Of a stretch of DNA of 64,000 bases, positions 8,859 through 16,316 are shown one piece after another. The notes beneath the pieces are model-generated. The model saw nothing but the letters and a program-made list of their open reading frames with translations, was not told where the DNA came from and made no database searches. How positions within the stretch are numbered: position 1 is the stretch's first letter; each line of letters starts with the position of its first letter. The stretch is from positions 186,001 to 250,000 of the forward strand of contig NZ_SJKA01000009.1 in the NCBI RefSeq assembly GCF_004331435.1, read 5' to 3'. The position numbers and the translations under genes were made by a program. The DNA comes from Kribbella sindirgiensis. Its GTDB lineage: Bacteria > Actinomycetota > Actinomycetes > Propionibacteriales > Kribbellaceae.

Positions 8859-10064
8859 GTGAGGATTGCCCGGGTGCCCGCGCTGCTACTTCTCGTTGTG
8901 GCCGGCTTTCTGGCAATGTCGCAGCCGGCGAACGCGGCCGACCCGCAACCGGATGTCGCCTATCTCAACACCGCCCACCAGCTCAACCTGACGATCATCG
9001 ACGCCGCCCACACGGCGACGACCAAGGGCCGGACCACCTGCGTACGGCGGGTCGCCGGACAGCTGGAACGTGACCATCGCAAGCTCTCGGCGCAGGAGCT
9101 CGACGTCGCCACGCGGCTCAACATTCTGCTGCCGACGGCACCTTCGGCGGCCCAGCGCCGCCAGCTCGACCTCCTGGCGGCCAAGGCCGGAACCAAGTCG
9201 TACGACGCCGCGTGGCTGGCTTTCCAGCGACAGGTGCACCAGCAGTACCTCGCGCTGGTCGAAGGTGAGCTGCCGATCAGTGCGTCGCCTGCCGTCGAGG
9301 CAGTGGCCGACGGCGCCAAACCGGTGATCCAGATGCATCAGCGCGCGATCACAGGTACCTGCAAAGCCGAGACCACCACGCCGGTGGTGCCGACCGGTGA
9401 GGGCGGCCAGGAGGCAGACGCCAAGCTGGCGCGCACCCGGGCCGCACTGATCCTGATGGGGATCGGTGTGGTGCTGCTCCTGGTCGGCAAAGCGATCCCG
9501 GTCAAGCGGCGTCTTCTGGGTATGGCCGCTCTGGCAGCAGGTCTCATCATGTTGTTCGGCGGCCAGCCCAACAACACCGGCAAGGTCCCGGACGCGGGTA
9601 AGACGACGGCGGACCGAGAGGCCGCCGTACCGCCTGTGCGTCTGAAGCTGCCCGGCGTACTGGAGGCGACGGTGCAGCCGGTTGCGACCGGTGCCACTGG
9701 TCAGCTGCAAGTGCCGCAGTCGGCAGCAGACGTGGGCTGGTGGGCCGCGGGTGCGGCGCCGGGCGCTGTTGGCGGCACAGTACTGCTTGCTGGTCATGTG
9801 GACACCGTCAAAGGGCGTGGGGTGTTCGCGCCCCTGTCCGAGGTGCCTGTGGGTACCAGGGTCGCTGTGACGGGTGGAGACGGCGACGAGCACTGGTACC
9901 GCATCGTCGCGCGTCGGACGTACAAGCAGCAGGCCCTGCCCGCCGACCTGTTCCACGGTGCGGCCAAGCCCCGGCTGGCGTTGGTGACCTGCACGGGTTC
10001 GTACGACCACAAGACGCACCGCTACAGCGAGAACCTCGTGCTGTACGGCGTTCCCGTCGACTGA
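8859..10064 (+). CDS. DUF4142 domain fused to a class F-type sortase
   Basis: 401-residue exported protein with two parts. After a signal peptide (about residues 1-27) comes a helical DUF4142 (ferritin-like, DUF305-related) domain to about residue 165, then two hydrophobic segments (about 193-210 and 215-230) and a Pro/Ala linker. Residues about 255-401 are a sortase: LAGHVDT holds His313, LVTCTGSYD holds Cys378 and HRYSENLVLYG supplies Arg388, a complete triad. Actinobacterial class F sortases are usually 200-250 residues without a DUF4142 partner. The GTG start lies 6 nt after TACCGT, a leaderless arrangement. Transpeptidase activity toward surface proteins is inferred; no sortase substrate with a C-terminal sorting signal is seen nearby. 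Confidence 0.85.
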   Translation: MRIARVPALLLLVVAGFLAMSQPANAADPQPDVAYLNTAHQLNLTIIDAAHTATTKGRTTCVRRVAGQLERDHRKLSAQELDVATRLNILLPTAPSAAQRRQLDLLAAKAGTKSYDAAWLAFQRQVHQQYLALVEGELPISASPAVEAVADGAKPVIQMHQRAITGTCKAETTTPVVPTGEGGQEADAKLARTRAALILMGIGVVLLLVGKAIPVKRRLLGMAALAAGLIMLFGGQPNNTGKVPDAGKTTADREAAVPPVRLKLPGVLEATVQPVATGATGQLQVPQSAADVGWWAAGAAPGAVGGTVLLAGHVDTVKGRGVFAPLSEVPVGTRVAVTGGDGDEHWYRIVARRTYKQQALPADLFHGAAKPRLALVTCTGSYDHKTHRYSENLVLYGVPVD

Positions 10065-10093
10065 TCTTTTGGTAGTCCCATCTTTTGGTAGTC
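10064..10093. repeat. Tandem direct repeat, 2 x 14 nt
   Basis: ATCTTTTGGTAGTC occurs at 10064-10077 and 10080-10093, a 16-nt period with a 2-nt spacer, overlapping the sortase stop codon. It could be a regulator binding site or a replication-slippage scar. Confidence 0.6.
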
Positions 10094-10361
10094 ACTTCCA
10101 CGAACGGTCGACCGAAGTACGGCGTACGTCGACTTTCGGCTGATGTGCGCGCCCGCGGTATGGGGGATCGTCGGGGTTGTGGTCAGGGGCATAACCGATA
10201 GCAGCCGCCCGCGGCCCGACGGCAGAATCAACCCATGGGTGGACACACCGGATCCGCCCGGGGTCCGATGCCTGGCACCCCTCTGGCCTCGATACTGATC
10301 TCATCACGACACAACCCGCCCGACTCGGGACTATTCACGCCACCGAACGAGGAGCACGGCG
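10065..10361. other. Intergenic region upstream of the ABC exporter
   Basis: About 300 nt with no gene. Besides the direct repeat it holds a cluster of palindromic fragments around 10107-10140 (GTCGAC twice, GTACGGCGTAC) that could be an operator. The promoter of the ABC operon must be here, but no clear -10/-35 is recognised. Confidence 0.5.
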
Positions 10362-11354
10362 ATGATCGAGGCAAAAGGCCTCACCAAGCGATACGGCGCG
10401 ACAGTTGCCGTTGACAACCTGTCTTTCGAGGTGAAACCCGGCCGGGTGACCGGCTTCCTGGGCCCGAACGGGGCCGGCAAGTCCACCACCATGCGGATGA
10501 TCCTCGGACTCGACACCCCGACGTCCGGCGAAGTCACCATCGACGGCCAGCGGTACCGTGACCTGCACCGGCCGCTGACCAAGGTCGGCGCGCTGCTGGA
10601 CGCCAAGTGGGTGCACCCGAACCGCTCGGCGCGAGCCCATCTGCTGTGGATGGCCGCGTCCAACAAGTTGCCGAAGTCATCGGTCGACAAGGCGCTCGAC
10701 ATGGTCGGCCTGACGTCGGTCGCGAGCAAGCGGGCCGGCGCCTTCTCGCTGGGTATGTCCCAGCGGCTCGGCATCGCCGGCGCGTTGCTCGGCGACCCGG
10801 AGGTGCTGCTGTTCGACGAGCCGGTGAACGGTCTCGACCCGGAGGGCATCGTCTGGATCCGGACCTTCATGCACCGGCTGGCCGACGAGGGCCGCACCGT
10901 GCTGGTCTCCAGCCACCTGCTGTCCGAGATGGCGCTCACCGCCGAGGACCTGGTCGTCATCGGCCGCGGCAAGCTGATCGCGCAGAGCACCACCCAGGAG
11001 TTCGTCGACCGCGCCAGCGGTACGACGGTGAAGGTGCGGACGCCGCAGCTCGACCAGTTCGCCGGCGTGCTGAACGAGCAGCACCTGGCGACCCGGATCG
11101 AGGACGTCGAGGACCAGGGCAAGGTGCTGTTCGTCGAAGGCGACCTGACCACCGACCAGATCGGCGAGGCGGCTGCCGCGCACGGCATCGTGCTGCACGA
11201 GCTGACGCTGCAGCGCGGTTCGCTGGAGCAGGCGTTCATGCAGATGACCGGTGACTCGGTCGAGTACCACGCGCACGAGGAGATCGCCGCTGTGACCTCG
11301 CTCGACGCCCCTGACGCCGCCGAGGTGGCCGCGGGTCCGAAGGAGGACAACTGA
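10362..11354 (+). CDS. ABC transporter ATP-binding protein (exporter type)
   Basis: 330-residue ATPase of the drug/natural-product exporter type. Walker A GPNGAGKST is at residues 34-42, the signature region reads LGMSQRLGIAGALL, Walker B is VLLFDEP, and the D-loop and His-switch (VSSHLL) follow. The C-terminal 100 residues form the extension common in such exporters, ending in an acidic tail. The ATG follows GAGGAG by 7 nt. The permease gene starts one base after this stop, so the two are co-transcribed and probably form a homodimeric or (ATPase)2(permease)2 exporter. Substrate unknown. Confidence 0.92.
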   Translation: MIEAKGLTKRYGATVAVDNLSFEVKPGRVTGFLGPNGAGKSTTMRMILGLDTPTSGEVTIDGQRYRDLHRPLTKVGALLDAKWVHPNRSARAHLLWMAASNKLPKSSVDKALDMVGLTSVASKRAGAFSLGMSQRLGIAGALLGDPEVLLFDEPVNGLDPEGIVWIRTFMHRLADEGRTVLVSSHLLSEMALTAEDLVVIGRGKLIAQSTTQEFVDRASGTTVKVRTPQLDQFAGVLNEQHLATRIEDVEDQGKVLFVEGDLTTDQIGEAAAAHGIVLHELTLQRGSLEQAFMQMTGDSVEYHAHEEIAAVTSLDAPDAAEVAAGPKEDN

Positions 11355-11355
11355 C

Positions 11356-12120
11356 ATGTCGGTGATCGCAGTCGAGCGGATCAAACTCTTCTCCACCCGC
11401 TCGCCGTGGTGGTGCATGATCGTCGCCGCCGTGCTGACCGTGGGCTTCGCGGCTCTGACGACCGGCTTCCTCAAGGGCGCCGAGGAGCAGCAGGCGACGA
11501 TCTTCATCACCCAGCCGGGTGCGCAGCTCAGCCAGATGGTGATGATGGTGATGGCCGCGCTGGCCGTCACCACGGAGTACCGGTTCGGCACCATCCGGAC
11601 CAGCTTCCAGGCCGTTCCGCAGCGTGCCGCGCTGCTGCTCGGCAAGACCGCGGTGGTCGCGTTCCTGGCCGGTGTCATCGGCCTGATCGCGTCGTTCGGC
11701 GCCTGGGGGATCGGCAGCCTGTTCGCGAGCAACGCGGACCTGGCGATCAACACCGGCGCCGAGTGGCGGCTGCTGGCCGGCCAAGGCCTGATCTTCTCGA
11801 TCTCCGCCGTGTTCGCGGTGGCGGTCGGCATCCTGATCCGGCAGAGCGCCGGGGCGATCGCGATCCTGATCCTCTGGCCGCTGCTGGTCGAGAACCTGGT
11901 CAACCTGATCCCGAAGGTCGGCGACGACCTGGCCAGGTGGGCGCCGTTCGCGAACGGCAGCTCGTTCCTCAACCAGGGCCAGGACTTCGGTCTGGCCGGA
12001 CAGGGCGCGGGCGGCAGCGACTTCGCGCTCAGCCCGTGGTGGGCGCTGCTGTACTTCGCCGGCTGGGCGGCCGCGCTGATGACGATCGCCCTGGTGTCGG
12101 CGAGCAAGCGCGACGCATAA
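11356..12120 (+). CDS. ABC exporter permease subunit
   Basis: 254-residue membrane protein with about six hydrophobic segments, of the ABC-2 type that pairs with the preceding ATPase. A conserved-looking TTEYRFGTIRTSF motif follows the second helix, as in many actinobacterial ABC-2 permeases. The stop/start spacing to the ATPase gene is one base, arguing for translational coupling. A strong terminator follows at 12196. Confidence 0.9.
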   Translation: MSVIAVERIKLFSTRSPWWCMIVAAVLTVGFAALTTGFLKGAEEQQATIFITQPGAQLSQMVMMVMAALAVTTEYRFGTIRTSFQAVPQRAALLLGKTAVVAFLAGVIGLIASFGAWGIGSLFASNADLAINTGAEWRLLAGQGLIFSISAVFAVAVGILIRQSAGAIAILILWPLLVENLVNLIPKVGDDLARWAPFANGSSFLNQGQDFGLAGQGAGGSDFALSPWWALLYFAGWAAALMTIALVSASKRDA

Positions 12121-12195
12121 CAAGTCCACCCCGGTCGGAGTTGAGGGGCCCTGACCGGGGCAGGGGCCCGGCCGGGCTGAGGGGTCCTGGCCGCG

Positions 12196-12238
12196 ACGGC
12201 CCGTGGTGCATCCGGTCTCCGGATGAACCACGGGCCGT
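12196..12238 (+). terminator. Terminator after ABC exporter operon
   Basis: Long hairpin: 12-bp outer stem (12196-12207 with 12227-12238) and 7-bp inner stem (12209-12215 with 12219-12225) separated by one G/A mismatch, 3-nt loop, followed by TTTCCC. Confidence 0.92.
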
Positions 12239-12295
12239 TTCCCATCCTGAATCGGGGCTGGCCGAGTGGCCCGTCGACGGATTACGGTGCCGCGC

Positions 12296-13090
12296 ATGAC
12301 GGACTGGGCGCAGGTGCGTGAGGCTGGTTTCGCGGTACCCGAAGGGCGGCCGCTCGATGAGCTCGTGGCCGAGCTGGCCGGGATGCTGCGGTCCCCGGAT
12401 CCCGTCGTACGGGACCGGCACGCGTACTCGGTGCTCGCGACCTGGATCGGGCGCGGTGTGCTGTCGGCGGACCAGTTGCGGGCGCTCGGCGACGAGATGG
12501 TGCCGCGGTTCACGGACCCCGAGATCCAGGCCCGGACGTTCGCCCCGCTGATCCTGGACTCGATCGTGACGGCCGGGGTCTTCGAGCCGAGCTGGGTGCC
12601 GCCGTTCGAGCGCTGGTACGTTGCGGAGGAGGACCTCCGGGGGTACGACGAGAAGCTCGGCTGGCTGCACGCACTGGCGCACGGCGCGGACCTGCTCGGG
12701 GCGCTCGGGCAGCATGCGGCGGTGGAGCCGGTGCAGATGCTGCGGCTCGGGATCGGGCGGTTGCTGACGCCGACGCCGTACGTGCTGCGGGACATGGAGG
12801 ACGACCGGCTCGGGTACGCGCTCGCGGTGACGCTGACGCGCGACGAGCTGACCGGCAGCGACGCGACCGACTGGCTCGACCCGGCGATCCGGCAGCTGTC
12901 GAACCCACCGGCCGAAGGGATCACGCCCGAGGTGACGAACACGATCCGCACCCTGCGGGTGCTGTACGTGCTCGCCGACCACGGTCTGCGGGTCGGTGAT
13001 GCGAAGAAACTCACACGGATTCCGCAGGCCGAGCAGGTCAAGACAAAGCTCGCCGACGTGCTCCGGATCGTCACGCCGTACTATCTGTGA
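12296..13090 (+). CDS. DUF2785 domain protein
   Basis: 264-residue cytosolic all-helical protein of the DUF2785 family, recognised by the block GWLHALAHGADLL and by a HEAT-like helical repeat pattern with RDRHAYSVLATWI near residue 40. No signal peptide or membrane segment. The ATG at 12296 lies 7 nt after TACGGT without a Shine-Dalgarno, so leaderless expression is likely; an upstream in-frame start at 12266 is disfavoured. Function unknown; it stands alone between the ABC operon and the P450 gene. Confidence 0.8.
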   Translation: MTDWAQVREAGFAVPEGRPLDELVAELAGMLRSPDPVVRDRHAYSVLATWIGRGVLSADQLRALGDEMVPRFTDPEIQARTFAPLILDSIVTAGVFEPSWVPPFERWYVAEEDLRGYDEKLGWLHALAHGADLLGALGQHAAVEPVQMLRLGIGRLLTPTPYVLRDMEDDRLGYALAVTLTRDELTGSDATDWLDPAIRQLSNPPAEGITPEVTNTIRTLRVLYVLADHGLRVGDAKKLTRIPQAEQVKTKLADVLRIVTPYYL

Positions 13091-13388
13091 ACCTGAAGTG
13101 GTCGGCGGCAACTACCTTGTGATGTAGGGCGCATCCGACTTTCGTCTGGACTTTCCCTGAATCCTCCCCGAGGAACGGCATGTCGCAGTCCAGGGCGGAG
13201 TACAGGTGGTTTCAGGTGGCAGTGGAGGCTCGGTCCGTGACAAGGTCTCAGCTGGCACGCCATGGCCCCCTCCCATGGTGGTGTCAACGCCACTACCGGA
13301 GTAGTGCCAACACCATCAGGTCTGGTCCCCGGCGAGGTTAGCTTTGAGTTACACAGCCGTTGGGGGCAGCGGGTTTTAGAGAGGGCGC
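13091..13388. other. Intergenic region upstream of cytochrome P450 gene
   Basis: About 300 nt without a gene; contains the palindrome at 13275-13316. No standard promoter was convincing. Confidence 0.5.
13275..13316. promoter_or_regulatory. Nested palindrome upstream of P450, possible operator
   Basis: ATGGTG (13275-13280) pairs with CACCAT (13311-13316); inside, CACTAC (13291-13296) pairs with GTAGTG (13301-13306) around CGGA. It sits about 75-115 nt before the P450 start, suitable for a dimeric repressor. No adjacent regulator gene exists. Confidence 0.35.
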
Positions 13389-14702
13389 GTGGAAGTCATG
13401 GTTGCGACATACCTGAAGAGATGGGTCGGCAACCGCATTCTCAACAGGACCACCCGGAAGGGTGGCCTCGACCTGTCGAAGATGCGGATGTTCCCGCGCC
13501 AGGTCTCGATGCCGTTGCGCCGCGAGGGGCTCGATCCGGTCCCCGAGCTGGCCCAGGTGCGCGAGACCGAGCCGGTGCACAAACTGGCTCATCTGTTCGG
13601 GCTCAACGTCTTCGTCGTGAGTGGTCACGCCGAGGCGAAGGCCGTACTCGCCGACAGCACGAACTTCAGCAACGACATCCGGCCGCTGGTCGGCTCGGAC
13701 CCGAACAAGCCGTCGGAGGGTATCGGGGGTCTTGGTTTCACCGATCCGCCGGACCACACGCGGCTGCGGAAGCTGCTGACGCCAGAGTTCACCAAGCGCA
13801 AGCTGGCCCGGCTGGAGCCGGCGATCGAGAAGATCGTCAACGACCAGCTGGACCTGATGGAGGCCAAGGGCCCGGTCGCCGACATCGTCGCGGACTTCGC
13901 CTTCAATGTGCCGTTCCTGCTGATCGCGGACCTGCTCGGCGTCGAGGAGTCCGATCGCGATCGGTTCCGGGCGCTCGGACCGGCCCGGTTCGACCTGTCC
14001 GGGGGCGGGATCGGCGTGTTCGGTTCGGCGTCGGAGTCGCGGGACTTCCTGTTCGAGATCGTCCGCAAGCAGCGGGAGAACCCCGGCGACGGGCTGATCG
14101 GGTCGATCATCCGCGAGCAGGGTGACGACCTCGACGACATCGAGCTCGGCGGGCTGGCGGACGGGGTGTTCCTGGGCGGGTACGAGACATCCGCGAGCAT
14201 GCTGGCGCTCGGCACGCTGGTGCTGTTGCGCGACCCGTCGAACTTCGAGCGGATCCGCAACGAGCCCGGTGCGGTCGACGTGATCGTCGAGGAGCTGCTG
14301 CGGTACCTGACCGTGGTGCAGGTTGCGTTCCCGCGGTTCGCCCGGCACGACCAGGAGCTGTTCGGTCAGCAGGTGAAGAAGGGCGACCTGGTCGCGGTGT
14401 CGTTGTCCGGGGCGGACCGGGACAAGCAGGTCTTCGGCGCGGATGCCGAGGACTTCTATCCGCGTCGTACGGTGTCGTCCGCGCATCTGGCGTTCGGCCA
14501 CGGCATGCACCGCTGCGTCGGCGCCGAGCTGGCCCGGATGGAGCTGCGCGCAGCTTTCACCGCCCTCGCCCACCGCTTCCCCGACCTGTCCCTGGCCGTC
14601 CCCGAGGAACAACTCCGCTTCCGAGACTTCTCCATCGTCTACGGCGTCGAGTCCCTCCCGGTCCGCCTCCACGCCACCGCCGCCGAACAGGTCGCCGGCT
14701 GA
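13389..14702 (+). CDS. Cytochrome P450
   Basis: 437-residue bacterial class P450 monooxygenase. The heme-binding loop FGHGMHRCVGAELA supplies the thiolate Cys376, the I-helix motif is GGYETSAS, and the K-helix ExxR lies in EELLRYL. All core elements are present, so it should be active. Electron donors (ferredoxin, reductase) are not encoded next to it. The GTG at 13389 follows GAGAGGG by 3 nt; ATG 13398 is an alternative. It converges with the LLM oxidoreductase gene, 5 nt apart. Substrate unknown; no biosynthetic cluster surrounds it. Confidence 0.95.
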   Translation: MEVMVATYLKRWVGNRILNRTTRKGGLDLSKMRMFPRQVSMPLRREGLDPVPELAQVRETEPVHKLAHLFGLNVFVVSGHAEAKAVLADSTNFSNDIRPLVGSDPNKPSEGIGGLGFTDPPDHTRLRKLLTPEFTKRKLARLEPAIEKIVNDQLDLMEAKGPVADIVADFAFNVPFLLIADLLGVEESDRDRFRALGPARFDLSGGGIGVFGSASESRDFLFEIVRKQRENPGDGLIGSIIREQGDDLDDIELGGLADGVFLGGYETSASMLALGTLVLLRDPSNFERIRNEPGAVDVIVEELLRYLTVVQVAFPRFARHDQELFGQQVKKGDLVAVSLSGADRDKQVFGADAEDFYPRRTVSSAHLAFGHGMHRCVGAELARMELRAAFTALAHRFPDLSLAVPEEQLRFRDFSIVYGVESLPVRLHATAAEQVAG

Positions 14703-14707
14703 CCCGC

Positions 14708-15511
14708 CTACATCAGCTGGAAGCGTTTGGCGAAGCTGGTCAGTTCGTGGAGGTCCGGGGTTGTCACTACCAGGCGGGTGATGCCTTGGGACTCGTAAGC
14801 TGCCGCGGCTTCTGGTGTCAGGTCGATCGAGGCCCAGCGGGTGTACTCGAGGTCGGCGCGGCCTGACGTGGCCAGCTTCCACTGGGTCGCGCGCTCGTTC
14901 GGCGTCAGTGCACCGCCCGGGAAGTAGCCATCGCCCCGGGCGGCTGCACGGCGGGCGGCGGCGCGGCTGGAGCCGCCGATGTGGATCGGGAGTGGCGCCA
15001 GCGGATGCGGGAAGCTGCTCAGGTCCTCGAACTCGAAGAACTCACCTGAGTAGCTGACGCGCTCACCCGACCACAGCAGCCGCAGTACGTCGATCGCCTC
15101 GTCCGTCCGCCGCCCGCGGGACGCGAAGTCGACACCTACCGCCCGAGCCTCGCCCGGCAAGCTGCCCACGCCGACGGTCAGCAGCCGCATCCGCCCCTTC
15201 GACAACACGTCGAGGGTCGCCAGCCGCTTCGCCAGCACCACCGGGTGGTGGTACGGCAGCAACAGCACCGCCGTCCCGAGCAGGAGCCGTTCCGTCGACG
15301 CCGCCACGAACCCGAGCAACTCCAGCGGATCGCCGTACGGCAGGTCGCCCGGCATCTCGTACCCGCCGAAGGTGGCGCCGCGATACAGCACCACATGCTC
15401 CGGCACGTACAACCCCTCGAACCCGCAGTCCTCCGCGTGTCGTGCGAACCTGACCAGCCGCTCCGGGTCCATCCCGTACGCCGGCGTGCTGTAACTCACC
15501 GCAAATCTCAC
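14708..15511 (-). CDS. LLM-class flavin/F420-dependent oxidoreductase
   Basis: 267-residue luciferase-like TIM-barrel oxidoreductase. Motifs seen are FARHAEDCGFEGLYVPEHV near the start, GTAVLLLPYHHPVVLAKRLATLD and IHIGGSSRAAARRAAARGDGYFP, typical of actinobacterial LLM proteins that use F420. The GTG at 15511 lies 6 nt after TACGGT, so a leaderless mRNA is likely; frames upstream to 15544 are open but lack a ribosome site. Convergent with the P450 gene; a metabolic link is possible but unproven. Confidence 0.9.
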   Translation of the reverse strand: MRFAVSYSTPAYGMDPERLVRFARHAEDCGFEGLYVPEHVVLYRGATFGGYEMPGDLPYGDPLELLGFVAASTERLLLGTAVLLLPYHHPVVLAKRLATLDVLSKGRMRLLTVGVGSLPGEARAVGVDFASRGRRTDEAIDVLRLLWSGERVSYSGEFFEFEDLSSFPHPLAPLPIHIGGSSRAAARRAAARGDGYFPGGALTPNERATQWKLATSGRADLEYTRWASIDLTPEAAAAYESQGITRLVVTTPDLHELTSFAKRFQLM

Positions 15512-15721
15512 CACCGAACCGTAAAACCTTGTCCCTGGGGGCAAGGCAAACCAGAGAAACGGCTCTCTTGTGACCGATGTGTGGGTGGTTGGCGCGGCGC
15601 GGGCGGCTGAGTGTGCGTTCTCATGAGGACGTGTCGAAGGGCTGGGTAGCGCACCTGAACGTGATCACGCCCGCACGTACGGCGCCCCACCGGCGCTCCA
15701 CCTGTCGAGCCGCCCCGCCCA

Positions 15722-15787
15722 AACCAGTTCGGGGAGCGACACACCTCCACGACAGCAGGTGATCCCCCCCGAACCGGTTTGGGGAGC
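15722..15787. repeat. Degenerate direct repeat with exact 50-bp period
   Basis: AACCAGTTCGGGGAGC (15722-15737) and AACCGGTTTGGGGAGC (15772-15787) match at 14 of 16 positions and are exactly 50 bp apart. Confidence 0.5.
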
Positions 15788-16050
15788 TCTGTCCCCCCCG
15801 GGAAGTCGTGCCCTGGAGAAGTCGTGGGTGGGCAGTGTGGGCTTGCTCTGCTGCCCGGACCAGGGGCGAACCCCGAACAGCGGGGAAACAAAGTTGCAGA
15901 TCGTGACAGTTTCTTTCCCGCCAAGACAGCTCACCCGCTCCGACGAGAGCACTCACCGTCGCGGGGCGCCGCCGAAACCCGCCACTCGACGCACCCGACC
16001 GATCGCGGCAACCGAGGACACGCACCGGGAACACGCACTGGGGACTGGGG

Positions 16051-16106
16051 ACAGGCAATGGTGACTCGGGACAGGTAATACCAGGTGCCCACCCACCATT
16101 GCCTGT
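16051..16106. repeat. Perfect 13-bp inverted repeat (stem-loop)
   Basis: ACAGGCAATGGTG (16051-16063) is the exact reverse complement of 16094-16106. The 30-nt loop contains the smaller near-palindrome GGTAATACC. The right arm merges into the heptamer array. Confidence 0.7.
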
Positions 16107-16126
16107 TGCCTGTTGCCTGTTGCCTG
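16099..16126 (+). repeat. Four tandem copies of TTGCCTG
   Basis: Uninterrupted 7-nt unit repeated four times, in a noncoding setting about 190 nt before the first GGDEF gene. Confidence 0.85.
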
Positions 16127-16316
16127 ATCCCGGACCGGTTGATCACCACCCACACATCGGACAGGAGAGCCGAGAAACCTCTACGCCGAGTACGGTTCTT
16201 GTGGCACTAGGTGGTCGGTGGCCGGATCGGGTCGTGACAGGAGTGGGGGTGGGTGGTCACAATGGGCGGTCCGGCCCGAGGTGCGGGTGACGGAACAGGG
16301 AAGGGCCGTCGGCGGT

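Larger units (their letters stand above)
15512..16316. other. About 800-nt noncoding, repeat-bearing region upstream of the GGDEF pair
   Basis: I see no credible gene on either strand: open frames here are short, overlap each other and lack ribosome sites. The segment holds a degenerate 16-nt direct repeat spaced 50 bp (15722, 15772), a long stem-loop (16051-16106) and four heptamer copies (16099-16126). It may hide an untranslated RNA, a long 5' leader of the diguanylate cyclase operon or the scar of a mobile element. I could not fit it to a known riboswitch, including c-di-GMP types. Confidence 0.6.

Noticed and set aside
16099..16126. CRISPR array
   Set aside because: Seven-nt tandem units without spacers; far too short and uninterrupted.
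16218..16316. Upstream extension of the first GGDEF gene
   Set aside because: The extra residues are not shared with the tandem paralogue and carry no ribosome site.
15512..16316. c-di-GMP riboswitch upstream of the GGDEF genes
   Set aside because: None of the conserved GEMM-type motifs were found; the structure is different.
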